Assembly: GCA_001630475.1 (NCBI GenBank)
Contig: KV419407.1
Span: forward strand, 1 to 64,000
Reading direction: 5' to 3'
Length of the DNA stretch: 64,000 nucleotides
From: Sistotremastrum niveocremeum HHB9708
Taxonomy: Eukaryota > Basidiomycota > Agaricomycetes > Sistotremastrales > Sistotremastraceae
Positions 30,601-43,793 of this stretch are shown here, piece after piece. The position numbers and the translations under genes were made by a program. The notes beneath the pieces were generated by a model. It was given only the letters and a program-made list of their open reading frames with translations. It ran no database searches and was not told where the DNA came from. Numbering within the stretch: position 1 is the stretch's first letter; every line of letters begins with the position of its first letter.

Positions 30601-33600
30601 GGAAACAGCTGAATTCTTTCCTGGTACTTTGACGAAGGGGGAGGGCGAGGCGGATTCGACCAGAGGGGTAGAAAGGAATAGATCGGAGAGTAATTTCAAA
30701 GTTTCCTGTATCTTGTTCTTGCAGCGAACTCGCCCGGTGCCCAGAGCAACGCGTTGTTCTCGGGGAAGATCGCTTATTTTTGTCGACCTGCCCTCATCTG
30801 TTTTCAAAATCGAAAGCGTGTCTTCGTTATATGTGACCATCGGGACAATAGCACAGTACAAGTGCACCGGAATCTCTTGGCAGAGCCCACTCATGTCGAT
30901 TACTGCATGAGGCCGAGAGAGTATACTTCGAAATGTTTCGCCTGAAGAGAGTATGCTGCATATGTATGAATGCAATAATTTGGCGCGCTGCATTTTGCCA
31001 ACAATGTAGCCATAGAGTTGAGCAATGGTTTGCTTGTGCTCCAGAATTTCGCGATGATCTGCCCCGAATTCAGCTTCCAGTTCTCGATTGATCGAAGGGT
31101 AGGGCTTCAGGGTATCCATCCCTGGGTGAGCTTCCAAAACGCGGTCAGCGTGTTCGACGCGTGTTCGTGTTTTTGGCGGTTTGGGGGGTATCGGCTCCTC
31201 TTTCTGAAGATTCTCCAAGAACCTAGCCACTTCATCCTCTGTGACAGTCTGGAGATACGCAACTTTTACGTTCCGTTGGACACCACGGTGCAGAGTGCAC
31301 GTGGATATAATCTTTAGTTTTCCTCCTTCCGCTAGACGTTCGACAGAGGAGATGATGCTTCTTCGGTCCATCTTGGCTTTGACGGAAGCGCTTGGCAACT
31401 CTCCAGCTTGCAGCTTTTGGTCGACAAGTGCCGAATGTGCATGCTGAAACTCCATTCCGGACACATTGGCAATCCCGCCCTTCGATTCCAGAATTTCTAA
31501 AATTTCTTTTTCTCGGCGATAATGAGACACGTTGATTTGAGATCGCAATCTAAGTCATGTTCAACAAGGTCACAAACTCATAAGGCTGAGAACGAACCGA
31601 GTATCGCTCAAGGGACCCGTCTGATCGGGAAGAGCAAAACTTGGGGCCGGCTGCTCTTCGGGTCCCTCGCCCGCCAAGCGGGAGTTGGGCGAGTCTGCAT
31701 TGACGACCGAGGGAACCTCCTGGTCGGCAGTACTGATCCTGATATGATATTACGGCCAGTCTGACTCAAGCAAAAAGAACACGACTCACTCTTCCACTGG
31801 CGGCGCAGGTGTGTGTTGAGGCTCCGGAGGAACATCCGCCATGATTGCATCCAGCTCGTGAAGATCACCGGGGTGCAGACCAGGTAATACCTCAGGTTCA
31901 GGTTGTTCGTGCGTCAAAGGAACGATGTCAGCGCTGGCCGAAACCAACTGCTGTAATTCCACCAGGGCAGTAGACGTATCAATGGCTTTTGACACTTTCT
32001 GCTTCTTTCGAGGTCGATCTAAAGGTTTTTCGACAACAAGCGTCTCGTTCGAGAGGGGAATCTCGGTCACTCTTTTGCGCTTGCCACGGCCATCATTACC
32101 ACGAGTGTGCGTTTCGCGACTAGAGTCGGCTGTTCCGTCAAGAAAAGCGAGCACATCATTGTCTCCGGGAGCCAATTGAGACGAGTGGCCGTGGTCGGGA
32201 TCCAAGCCCTGTTCCTGAGCTACAGACACTTGTTGATCATCATTTTCTGGTGGCAGAGGGTTCTTCCGTGGCCGTCCTCGCTTTCGAGGAGGTGGCAGAG
32301 GTTGTCCCATAGGGGCCGCTGACACGGTATCATTATCCGGGCGAACTTTGCGTGGTCGTCCAATCTTCGGTTTCCCATTAGGCCCTATTGGATTTTTGCC
32401 AGGTTTCCGGGTGTTTCGGGACACATACCCGAATGAATCCTCGTAGGTCTCTAATTCTTCGTTCGTACGATAGAACAACGTTGCGGGGAGGTGGTCTGAA
32501 AAAAAGCTGCCAGCATACGATAAGTCACGTGTGGCATAATGGCCGGGATCTTCCAGGCTTTCGCGCTCGAGAAGGCTACGATATGCGCTAAGAGAGAGAT
32601 ACCGATGACGTCGCTCTTTGCCGTGAGTCTCCATGATCGTGCAGATGCCAAAATCGGCCAGGTGAGGCGGTGGGTCACTCTTAACCAGTCTCTCCAAGAG
32701 ATTCTCGAGTACCTTGCGGTCAAGAGAGCCAAGAGTATGAGATAGTTCCTGGCAGCAGTCAACGACATGAGAAACGTTCGAAATGAACCAGAAATTACAG
32801 TCAACGTAATGCCTTGTTCTCTTTTGGCCGTCACCGCCGCAATGACCTGGTATTGTAGGGAGTGATTGAAGAGAACATGAGATGTAGGATCATCCACATC
32901 CTCGACGCCACGACTCGGCGTCAGAGCTTGCGTATCTTCGCCTAGCTCCTGCGAACCCGCAAATAGACTACTTGTGATATACTGCACTTCCTTGCTAGCA
33001 GCGCGACGGCCAGGTCTCATGACGATCTGTAAAACGCCTTCATTCACTAATTCTTTCACGCGATGTCGTAAGAATCGTCGATCCGATTTGGTTGCCCCTT
33101 TGAAGCCCTAGATCGCCGGACATTGAGCTATCATAGACGAGAAAGCGTTAGGAAACGTACGATGGCGACGATTAAGTTGGTAAAAGGAACGTGATTATCA
33201 GGGCTGTTCTTCAGGAGTTTTAAAATGCGATGCTTGATCAACGGCAAGCTCGACAAGTGTTTGGAAGTAATGGGTTCAAACTTGACTGTGGGACGACTTT
33301 CTTCATTATCGCTAGCGGAACCTTCGGATAAGCTTTCCTGTTCGTCCCGAACGGCTTCTTCTTCGCGGATCGACTTCCAAACGTCGCTGTGCTCGTAAAA
33401 GTGCCTGTGGACAACAAAGTGTGCGCCCACCCCAGGACGCTTCAGTTTCAGACTAAGAAATCGTCCGGTGGATCAATGATAACATCATTCAAGTAACAAG
33501 TAACGTACGCGAGGTCGAGTTCGACAAGCTGTTTGACCAGATAGAAGCACGTTTTCTGATCGTACCCTGTATGCGCCCCCAAGTCGACCAAACTTATCCC

Positions 33601-34246
33601 ATTTTCTCTGCCTCGTGTGACTAGGAGGAGCGCAGTGTAGACCATTGGTGTCAGTTTCGACGGCTGCAGGCAATGTAAGCAGCATTCGAATAACTATGAG
33701 GGCGTGCATACTCGTATGTGTGATCCCGTCACCGCCCGCATGATAGAATCGTGACTGACAGCGATACGAAGCCTGTCTCCGTAAGATAAGATGAGCTGGT
33801 CTACCGGGATAGCTTCAGGATTTTCAATGGCTTGAAGGGCTGAGGTCGGTTCCTCGACCAGATCCGCTCCTGGAGACACCTTCTTGTGAGACTTTGAGGC
33901 CTCCTGATTAATCTTTCTCTTTGTAGCATTTTGAGGGGCAATAACAACTTCCACAGCGCCGGATGGGACGAGGCCTATATGCACAGAAGATTCTTGGAGT
34001 AGTGCATTCCAGACCAACGCGCGCATGGGGGCATCAACTGTCGTTGTAGGATTCGAAGAAGTGGAAAAGAAAGCATCGATAAAGTCGTCCAAGCGGGAGA
34101 TATGACAACCTGAGGGCAAAGGATTGTCAGATATGAGGACACGGAAAGAATAGACATCAAGAGGAATCGAACGCTCGTCCGGAGGTCTCACCTAGGTCGC
34201 CGTCGAAAGCAAGTTCACGGAGGCAATAGTGAACGAGCTCATCCAT
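27649..34246 (-). CDS. TFIIIC B-block-binding subunit (tau138/Tfc3 family)
   Basis: Recruits RNA polymerase III machinery by binding the B box of tRNA genes. The gene spans 6.6 kb with many short introns; I estimate about 1,850-2,000 residues and have not fixed all junctions. The start (ATG at 34246) gives MDELVHYCLRELAFDGDLG. The B-block winged helix lies near 33,450-33,650 (YTALLLVTRGRENGISLVDL, then YDQKTCFYLVKQLVELDL). A second winged-helix segment lies near 31,330-31,540 (EILEILESKGGIANVSGMEF). Two AT-hook-like motifs (KIGRPRKVR, KRGRPRKNP) lie near 32,260-32,370. The C-terminal part has the family's RRWIDLEGRVMRDIWQAALR and VVVRPGIRK, ending ELERK at 27649. Large intervals between domains are charged and low complexity. 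Confidence 0.87.
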
Positions 34247-35202
34247 AGTTATTCGACGATATCCAGCAGATGGAAGATTTCACGGCGCCGAGAGCGAGCG
34301 AGCGAGCCTTCGTTTGTCACAAGATAAATCCGGTGGAACCAAGATGACCAAGATGAACCTGCAGTCGGCCGGAAAGCCTCTATACTACCGATAGCCACCC
34401 TGGCTTGCTAGCTGCCGCTGAACGTGTCAAAGGTGACACCAGTCGGAGAACTGTCAAAGCTATTTGAAGACGAAGCTGAAGTCAGGGAAGAACTTGAGTG
34501 AAGCGGAGCTTTTTGGCGAGTTATTTGTGTCTTGTTTATCTTCAGCGCTTCGCCCCGAGCGCTTTTCTCCCTCATCGTTTTTCATGATCAGTCCTTCTTC
34601 GCTCAGTACTACCAGCGAATGCAAGAACTCTGCCCACGGCGTATCTTTGATCTATCATTTGCATCCCTTCCTGTGACCTACATCAAGCAATACTCGTCTT
34701 GAGAACGAGATCGGGCCAATACAGCCCAAGAATTGGCAGGAATATCCGGATCCACACCCAAGGTTCGAATATTTGTATACTTTACGACTTCTGTAGGCGG
34801 CGTGCACGTCAAGAGAACGAGTAGGATCAGTACCAGCAGAAAAATCAGCCTTGCTTCAAGTTTTGGGCTTTACATTGTACCTGAGATTTTTGCGAATTCC
34901 TGGCTTGGATGTCCGAAAACGTACCTAACCCTTCCTGAGATGTGTTCGTTCTTCTTCAATTCAAGTTGTACATCGCACATAATTAGTATTCAGACAGCTT
35001 ATATCAAACTCAATATTATTTACAGTCTACTTCTGCACGAATTAGATTTACGAGTGAGGTACTGAGTATGAGGTTGCGGGAGTCAGAAAGCTCATGCTAC
35101 ATGGGATGATTATGAATAGATGGTCTGCGAACCGGGATCGTGTGCTTAGGGACGCATCATGGTATAAAATGTCCGGCGATATGTCAAGAAATTCCTACAG
35201 GC
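34247..35202. other. intergenic region upstream of TFIIIC gene
   Basis: About 950 bases between the TFIIIC start and the stop of the MAPKKK gene, both on the minus strand. The few short frames match nothing. It should hold the TFIIIC promoter and the 3' UTR of the MAPKKK; a short GAGC repeat occurs near 34,295. Confidence 0.45.
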
Positions 35203-38200
35203 TTATTCGGTGGGAGGCGTTATAACATCCAATGGTGGTGAAGGTCCTTTCGCTGCTGCATGCTCCTGCTCCCTCAGGATGGCAGCTTGTCTGGCTACCG
35301 TGGCTCCTTCGTAAACCTGTTCTTGTTCTACGTGGTTGGAAGTGTTCGGCAGCTCCTGCTCTTCGTATTCATCCATTGCTTCGCGGAAAACAACCATCCA
35401 ATGGTGTTCCATGAGCTCCACAGCAGAAGGTCGCTGTCCGGGATCAATAATCAAACAGCGCCGGATGAAATCAATCCCAGCGGGGCTCAGTTGTCCAGGC
35501 TCAGGCAGCGGGGGATGTTTAGTGGCAATTCCGATCTGGAACATTATGGCCCTATCCGGCGGTTATTGACATGGTAGTAAAGAGAAGAACAAAGGACTCA
35601 CCATTCGTTATCCAAGTTACTCCACGGCTTTCGGCCAGTAGCAAACTCAAGGACAACACACCCAAGAGACCAGATGTCCATGGCCCCATGTCTTCCACGA
35701 TTATCGTTCTTGATGACCTCTGGAGCCATGTACATCGGTGTCCCTGTCAGGCTGTTATTCATAGCTAGCCCCGACGGCGTGCCCGCAGCGGCGTTCATGT
35801 TTATGGAGTTTCCAATGCGCGTCTTTTGCATGGTCTTCTGGTTCTTGGCTAATATCTTCGAGGCTCCAAAATCGACATATTTGATGACGCCCATATGATC
35901 CAGCAAGATGTCTATCGATGATGTTCAGCACAAGTACCTGGGACAATAACTCTTACTCACTGTCAGGTTTGATATCCCGATGGACGATACCCTGAGAATG
36001 AAGATATGCCAATCCTTCAAGCATCTGCATCGTGTAGACCTGGATTATGCCTTCGTCTTCGATTCTTCCCAGCTCCAGCAGACTGGCTAGACTACCGCCT
36101 TGACAGTATTCTTCGAATATGTATACTTTGTCGCGATGGACTTCGATGCCATAGTACTCGACCACATTGGGGTGGTGAAGCATTTCCATTACTTTCAGCT
36201 CGTCCATGATTTGTTTGAAAAGATTGGAAATGCCCGCCACATCTTGGAAGCGGATTTCTTTCACTGCCATCAGCGATCCGGTGTCCATGTTGATAGCTTG
36301 ATACACGGAACCAAATGCTCCGGCGCCAATAAACCGGCCCTGTTGCCAGCGCAAGGAGATATTATTACTTGCCGATGCGAGGAAGGATAAGGATCTGTCT
36401 TCGGGTTTCTCGTTATCCATGACGCGTCCAACCATATGCTGCTCCGCCTCGATGGCCGCACGACGGGCGTCGAGTTCTTCCAATGCACTCAAAGCTTCCT
36501 CGCGATGTTGCCAGAGACTACGATCCGTCATAGACACGTAATAACCTGAAAGCGACCCAATATTGTTTTCATCAGGAGAATGTGGCCGAGACGGGAATTC
36601 ATCTTCATCTTCGAAGGATGTCGATGCCAACGCGCTCTGTTTTTGAAGTTCCTCCAGTCGTTCTTTCTCTCTTTTGGCTTCGATATTGGATCTAGCACCA
36701 AGAATGTCGAAATGGCTAATCAGGAGAGTCATGCAGCTCGCAACTTTCTGTCGGAGCAAATCAAACTGATTGCCCTCCAAACGCAAGATGTTATTCCGAG
36801 TGGTGCGGAGCAAGGCAAATTCCAGCGCATTGACCGCCCATCGGAATGTCTTTCGGTCAGTAGGATCACAGTCATCGCAGATGAAAGCAACCCATGAGAT
36901 GGCCAGGTGGGTAAGTGCAGGGTGAAATTGGCCGAGGAGCGCGTTATCCATATACTTCTCTGCATGTTGGCCGTGTTCGGCGCAATATGAAAACCAGGTT
37001 TCGAGCAGTTCCTGACAATTGTAAACGCCTTTCAATTCTTTCTGAACCTGCTGAATTGATAGTACGATGGTGTGGGCCAGACGATTGGCCATCCGCGGTA
37101 TTCTTCGAACCTCCCTGTTGACCTTGGGCAAGTGAGCTTGCTGCTCGATGAGACATTGTGGAGGATCGACTGGCGTCACGTCTTCGTCTGTAGTGTCGTC
37201 GTCATAGGAAAACAGTTCCATGAAGGTCTGTTTCGCGAGGGCAAGCCGTGATTGTGCACCATCAGCAATCAGCCTGATGCGCTTCTCTTTCAACTCGAAG
37301 TCGATTTTTGGAAGTTCGAGCATGAGGACAAGGCCATGCCACAGAAAGCGTTCCGTTGGTGACAAGAGTAGGATGTAGCCAGCTTCATTTTCCTCTGACT
37401 CCTCCTCTTCCTCGCCATCTTCACCACTCTCGACTTCTTCGGGTTGGTCACGCAGCGTTGCGGACTTGTACTCAGATTGCCAAATTTCATCTACATGGAA
37501 CGAGCGCTTGAAGACTTTGCGAATTATGTCCGGTCGATCTTTCAAAGATCGATGGGCAATGATATAAGTACCCTCTTCTTCAAAAGTTTGGGTATATATC
37601 AGGAAATGATCCGAAGTGACGAGTTGATTGATGAATGCGTCAGTGTCAACTCCTTCGAGACTGTACTCGGCTGAATTGCTGAAGCGTTGTGTGAGAGCCC
37701 TAGAGGCACATTAATCGACAAGATTGGTAGGCAAAGAAAGTCCTTACCGCGCAAATCGCTGAAGCTTACGATAACGCATCCGCAAACCATCCAGTACTTT
37801 GCCGTACCATTGAACGTTTCTCTCATCTTCTTGAGAACGCCTCATCGATGATACTTCGGTGGAACTGGGTTCATCATCGGTGTCATGCATCCCGTTGAGA
37901 GACTGTCTGGATTGAGCTCTACGGGTTGTTGTGGTTGATTTCCGGTGAGAAGAAGGGGCTTGAATTTGAGTCTCCAAAGTATTCGTCATCCTAGCTATCA
38001 GGTTGTTCGTCAAAGCCCTGCCGTTACAGATAAGCACGTCATGAAAGCTGAGAGCCACAAGACCACGTACGATAAATGCTCTGCGACCAGTGCGGAACCC
38101 CCTACAGTAGTCACACTGACTTCGTTGAAGAGACCCCAGTATGATTCTATCAATTCGGTGTCTTTGAAGGATATAGCCTTCGCTCCTATTTTGAGCTTCC

Positions 38201-39704
38201 ATCGAAGTAACTTGAATAAGAATTCCAGTGCTTCCAGGATGACAGTGTCAAATTCAGAGCTGATACATGGGGGCAGCTTCCAATGTCCCGCGGGGTCAGG
38301 CTCCATGAGTTCATTGTACTGTCGACGAATAGTGCATGCGAGACCGATGGAAAGCCTGAAATCTTCTAGCATCTGGTCTATAATAAGCAGTTCGGGGTCC
38401 ATGACTTTGGTGGCATAGTCAAGTCTCACTCGAAGCGAGGCTTCTACCAACTTGGTAGGGAAGGAAATCAACATGACAAGCTCCTTCTCAAAGGTAGGAA
38501 GGTTGAGGGCCTCAAAGACATCGGCCAGAGCCACGTGAGCAGCTCTTGTGCTAACGACAATGGAATGCATTGTCTGTAGAGAGCTCTTCTCGAAGGTTCG
38601 CTGAAGTGAATCTTCCTTCAATACTCTCTCCACAAAAGTGCTGTCGTCTGCAGGGACCCGCCGTCTTTGTGGATCGAGGGATATGGGAACTTCGGCATTG
38701 GTGTGAGGCTGGGTGACATCGAGGGTTTCGCTTCCCGTCCATTTATTGAGTGTATATATCTGGCGCTTTAGGGTTGTGTGGACGTTTGACCAGGTTATGA
38801 GGGCATCGCGCCGCCGTTGGAAATTAGGATCAAGAAACATCGGTTTGTCTTCGTACAGGGCTTTCAGGGTGGGGTAGAGATCCTGCACCGAATCAAGACG
38901 TCGCAAAATGGTTTCTACCTGTCTGGCGGGGCTAGGTGGTGGAGGTGCTTTTGATTCTGTGTCGACACGAAACGATAAAATGTCGTTAACAAGGTGATCC
39001 ACAAGGTGGATGCGTCTCTCCTCGATCTTCTTCTTCTCTTGGCTTTCGGGAACCCGTCTGAGTTTTGCTCGAAAACCCAGCCAGACGTCAACATGTCTGT
39101 GGCGCTCGTCTGCTGAAGACTCCAGTGCTAGGACGATCCGAGACTTTTCAGATTTGAGCACATCTCCGTCAAGAACTGAAGCCAGCATCGTTTGCCATTC
39201 CAATCTTTCACGCTCCTCGGCGGTGGCTGGATCAATATTTTGATCCAGAACGATGGACGCGTGGCGTTCATCTTGAGTTGGGTGGATGACCGGTCGTAGG
39301 GTCTCTTCTTCGTCACTGGTAGAGCCGTCCAAGAACCCACCAAGACTTGGTTGCGTGTGTTGTCCGTCCTGGTCCGTCCTGTAGTAATCGTCGTCCCCTG
39401 ATGCTCCGGATCGATATTTCCTTATAAACTGTCCGTAGATGTCGCTGTAGCGAGGGCCAGAGGAGGCCCCGGATTTGAATGTATAGCTAGATCCTGAAGG
39501 CCCAGGACTAGGAGAAAATCCTACTGCGCCAACATTAGTAGCTTTGACTTTGAACCGCTGCCGGGAAGAGTTGCCCAAAGAATTTGTAGAAGACGCATTG
39601 GCAGGAGTATGTCGTCGACCTGGGGTTGGATAGGAAGTATGAAGTGTCTCCTCTTCGTGTACCTCTTCAAGGTTGTTTAGCGTTGGGGTATGGCGTTTCT
39701 GCAT
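35203..39704 (-). CDS. SSK2: Ssk2/Ssk22/Wis4-type MAP kinase kinase kinase
   Basis: Top kinase of the HOG/stress MAPK cascade; activated through the Ssk1 response regulator and phosphorylates the Pbs2-type MAPKK. About 1,430 residues, the usual size. The start is the ATG at 39704 (MQKRHTPTLNNLEE); an upstream exon is possible. A long N-terminal regulatory region (39.7-36.4 kb) has the conserved helical segments of the family. The C-terminal kinase domain (36.4-35.2 kb) shows the P-loop GAGAFGSVY, VAIK-like LMAVKEI, catalytic HRDIKPD, DFGASK (Mg-binding), TGTPMYMAPE (APE motif) and DIWSLGCVVLE. It is head to head with DRG1, 137 bp between starts. Confidence 0.92.
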
Positions 39705-39841
39705 ATCGACTCTCCCTCCTTGTGTAGATTTGCAGGGCCGATGCCTGAGTGAGGTCACGAAGCGACAAGCGCTTTAGGCGTCTAACGTCACTTGCAGACT
39801 GATCACTGCAATCACACGAACGCAAGCAGAAATACGCTAAC
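39705..39841. promoter_or_regulatory. shared promoter, SSK2 / DRG1
   Basis: 137 bp between two divergent start codons. The SSK2 leader may carry an upstream exon here, so the limit on that side is tentative. Confidence 0.35.
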
Positions 39842-41954
39842 ATGGGTATCATAGAAAAGGTGAGTCGTGCTGAGGCTTGTTCTACCTGTTCTGATGATGG
39901 AGCACAAAAGATCAAAGCCATCGAAGGTCGGCGAATCAGTAACCATCCTATTTTCTTAGGACTGACGGTTTGGCTTGTTAGAGGAGATGGCCAGAAGTAA
40001 GTGCAGAACCTCGGAGACGGTGTACTTACGGCTGATCACGCACTATAGCACAGAAGAACAAGGTCCGTACAATGCTTGATGCGTTATACCTTCTCACCTG
40101 ACGAGCACGGCTGCAGGCTACAGAGTACCATCTGGGCCTTCTAAAAGCGAAACTCGCGCGCTATCGAGCTCAATTATTGGAACCGACAGCAAAATCAAGT
40201 GGAGGGGGCACTGGCTTTGATGTTCAGAAATCAGGAGGTAGAATTTCGCGTTGAGTCCGACAGAGCTTCCAGACTAAATTATCCTCAAGATGCGCGTGTT
40301 GCTCTGATAGGATTCCCGTCGGTTGGTAGGAAACATTTCAGGAATTCATCAGAAAATTCTTTACTGACCCTACAAAGGCAAAAGTACTCTCTTGTCAAAA
40401 GTCAGTATATGAAAAATATCCGATGTACAATCCTAATATCCGCTTCAGGCAACTCATACAGCGTCGGAATCAGCGGCCTATGAGTTTACAACCCTTACTG
40501 TATGTCCATGTCGAATTTCTGCCAATATTCCTGATTGTAGTAGGCGATTCCAGGAGTTATCGAATACGGAGGAGCTCGAATTCAGTTACTGGATTTGCCT
40601 GGAATTGTAGAAGGGGCAAGTCAGGGTAGGTGTACCTCAGATCTTGGATGTCCAACGACTGATATCTTTTCAGGACGAGGACGAGGACGTCAAGTTGTAG
40701 CAGGTGAGGAAAGCTGTTCTTTGATGCATTCTTATTATTCAATTTCAGACCAGTCGCCAAAACTGCCGATCTTATCATCATCATGTTAGATGCCACGAAA
40801 TCGCAAGAACAGAGGCGCCTTCTTGAAATAGAATTGGATGCGGTTGGCATTAGATTGAACAAACAGAGACCGGACATCGTCTTCAAGCAGAAGTCGTCTG
40901 GCGGTGTGACTGTATCGTGGCTTTCTGTCTGTTCACGACGAGCAATGACAGTAACCAAAAAAACAGGTTAACACCACGGTGAAGACAACAAGAGTAGACG
41001 AGAAAGCGATAAAGACAGTATTGGCAGGGTGTCAGTATCGATTATCGCCAGAAGAGCTTCTGTTGACGATCACCAGATAAAATCCATAATTGTGACGTGA
41101 TGATTCGAGAGGATGTCAGTCGATCACTGTTCTTGAAGAATTACTCACGACCGTGCAGATCACCATAGATGATTTCATTGACGTCCTCATTGGTGCGTAT
41201 CCCTCCATCAAAGCAATAACACAGTGGTTTTGAAGTCGTTGTTTGCCAGGGACACGAAAATACATACCTTGTCTTTGTGAGAGTCACGACGAACTTCGGT
41301 ACATTCCAGTACTCACTGGAAGCAGATGTCTACAACAAGGTTGACGCTATCTCTCTCGAACAAGTGGATAAACTGGCTCGCGAAGACCACACAGTTGTTA
41401 TCAGCTGCGAGATGGACTTAAAGTCAGTCGAAATTCTTATTCGCATGGCCTGTCTTATTGACGAATGGTCACTCAGTCTGGATTACCTGAAAGACCGGCT
41501 GTGGGAGGTTTGGACGTGCCTGTGTTGAAGGACCGTATTTTGCTGACACATTGAGTTATAGGAACTGGACCTCGTCCGAGTGTATACCAAGAAAAGAGGT
41601 GAACATCCAGATTTATCGGATCCCATATGTCTCCGTAAAGGTGCTACAATCGAGGTATATTAAACCGTTCTTGTCGAATGTGCTTCTCGATCCCGATGTT
41701 TGCCAGGACGTCTGCCATGGAATCCATAGATCACTAGCAGCTAACTTTCGATATGCACTTGTGTGGGGCAAATCTTCCAAATTTTCGCCACATGCTCAGA
41801 AGGTAGGGTCAGTTCGTTCTGCCCCAAGTTGTTGTCGAAATTATTTCCAGGTTGGCCTGCAGCATCAAGTCATGGACGACGACGTGGTCTCTAGTAAGCC
41901 ATCAAACTTTATACGCGATTACTCACTATAGTGTGGTCAGTATTTACGAAATAG
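39842..41954 (+). CDS. RBG1: developmentally regulated GTP-binding protein (DRG1/Rbg1)
   Basis: Translation-linked GTPase of the Obg-HflX superfamily that works with a Tma46/DFRP1 partner on ribosomes. G motifs are visible: G1 GFPSVGKST (assembled over two exons), G3 [15 protein letters not shown]4 NKVD. The run [19 protein letters not shown] and the C-terminal TGS domain ([20 protein letters not shown]) are typical. It ends DDDVVSIFTK. First exons: 39842-39859, 39911-39926, 39982-39996, 40049-40062, 40117-40237, 40290-40325, 40378-40400, 40449-40499, 40544-40625, then several more, so the gene opens with four tiny exons. Expected length is about 365 aa, as usual. One acceptor (before VAKTADL) is taken ten bases past the first AG to keep family sequence. 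Confidence 0.95.
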
Positions 41955-42223
41955 GGTCGATCAACCTGAGTAAGCTTGGTTTTAGTGGCGGTGTATCAGC
42001 TGAGGGACGACTCTGTCTCTTGGGTTTTTGGAGTTTGGGGCTCGCGAATTTAGTTTTCAAAGTGTTCAATTCTTGCAAAGTGTAGAACAAACAGTGTACG
42101 ATGATGCCACAGCAAGGAGGCTTCTGGGAACTTTGAATTTGTGTCCTTTGTCAACCGAAGCGCCCACGAGCCGGTTTCACAATCTGGCGGTGGCATGGCT
42201 ACCTTACTTTCTCCTCCTTTGAC

Positions 42224-43608
42224 ATGCTGGAGTTTATCTTCAGTGGTACCGGCACTTCATCTAGTCTTCCTTTGATTGGTTGTCTCACTGCACCTTCCGA
42301 ATCACGCAATTGCAAAACCTGCCTTTCGACCTTTGAGCCTGCTGGAAAGAAAAACATCCGTCGAAACACCGGTGCCATAATCCGGAAACATAGAGACGAT
42401 CCTTCACAAGAACCTCTGTAATTCCCTTGCTGCTATATTAACTATATCAGATACTTATTAGGGCCCTGGTCTTCGTGCGTAGGGTCATCGCCGTTGATGT
42501 TGGAAAAACGTTCCTTCAGTCCGCCCTTGAATGGTTCCCAAAATACGGATTGCGAAAAATCGATGCTGTTGTGATAACCCATGCACATGCTGATGGTATG
42601 TAGCATATCTATGAAATGTCTTCCCTATTTGAACCTGTTTCTAGCCATGAACGGCTTGGACGATCTGAGAGGATGGACACTCCACGCGGCTATTCAAAAG
42701 TGCATCGAGATTTATGTCAGTCAGGCGACGTTTATCGAGGTCAACAGATCATTCCCTTATCTAGTGAGTACGCTTTTGGATCTTTGATTGGATTCATCTG
42801 AGCTATGATAGGTTAGTAAAGAGTTTGCATCCGGTGGAGGAGATGTAAGACCTTCAAGTCTCTGTGATGCCCGCGTTTTATCTAATATAAAGGATCTCAT
42901 AGGTTCCAGAATTCAAATGGAACATCATTGATGCCAATGTCCCATTTCAAATTGGGTCCATCTCTATACTGCCATTCCTAGGTATCGCGCACACGATTTC
43001 CTCCCTGTCCACGCCTTGACCGTTCTTTAGTACACCACGGCCGGCTTTTCACAGATAATGCGGGAGTGCCTGCGATACTCCCTAGTCCCATGAATACTCT
43101 CCCGCCCACCCCAATCGGGTCCGGTCGTTCATCCCCACTCTCAGCAGTCAAAGCGTCACCCATCCGGCCATATACTTGCTTTGGATTTGTCTTTGACGAC
43201 GAAATTTGTTACATGTCTGACGTATCGCACATCCCAGAGGAGACTTGGCGAATCCTTGAGCGCAAAACATACTCTATGCTCGTCGTGGATTGTCTACGCA
43301 TCACCCATCACACCTCGCATTTCGGCATCGCGGATGCAGTCGAGACAGCTCGTCGCCTGGGCGTACAGAAATCATACCTGGTCGGATTCGGTCACACAAT
43401 ACCTCACGATGAATGGGTCACCATATGCGAGGAACTGCACAAGCGTCCAGAAGATCGACTACCAGAGCACGATTCAGAGCTTATTGATGCAGCATTGGCT
43501 GCTGTTCCTGTAGGGAATCCTATATGGATGCGTCCAGCATACGATGGCCTTCGAGTTTTTTTGGATGGGGATCACATATGTGATGATTGTGATATTGGCA
43601 AACATTAG
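42224..43608 (+). CDS. PhnP-like metallo-beta-lactamase hydrolase
   Basis: Zinc or manganese hydrolase of the MBL fold, likely a phosphodiesterase. The N-terminus has SGTGTSSSLPLIGCL and a C-x2-C-like segment, as in PhnP-type proteins. After a 65-bp or so intron comes VIAVDVGKTF, then the metal motif THAHADAMNGLDDLRGW split by an intron at about 42,595. Later segments fit the fold: HHGRLF, FDDEICYMSDVSHIPEET (metal-binding Asp), VVDCLRITHHTSHFGI and GFGHTIPHDEW. Length is about 390 aa. The N-terminal segment also resembles short RNase Z proteins, so tRNA processing is an alternative. It is placed tandem between DRG1 and a PRELI gene. Substrate not known. Confidence 0.82.
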
Positions 43609-43793
43609 AGTACACTACTAACTGTCCTCGTACACTCCAAATTCTAATTTCGGCACTGCCGATGCGTTCCGTCATTTTGTGGCACCGGGTCTGCTTAGTA
43701 AGCCCAGTAGACGATCTTCCGTGCCCACACATAACCGAGCAAACACTCAACGCTTAACCCTGTTCATTGCCTCTTCAATCAGGGGTCGTTGTT

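Noticed and set aside
34295-34318. Short GAGC/GAGCGAGC run as a regulatory repeat
   Set aside because: Too short and imperfect to call.
43679-43793. Possible upstream start of the Ups1-like gene
   Set aside because: The ATG at 43794 gives the family N-terminus directly after splicing; the upstream frame has no conserved residues.
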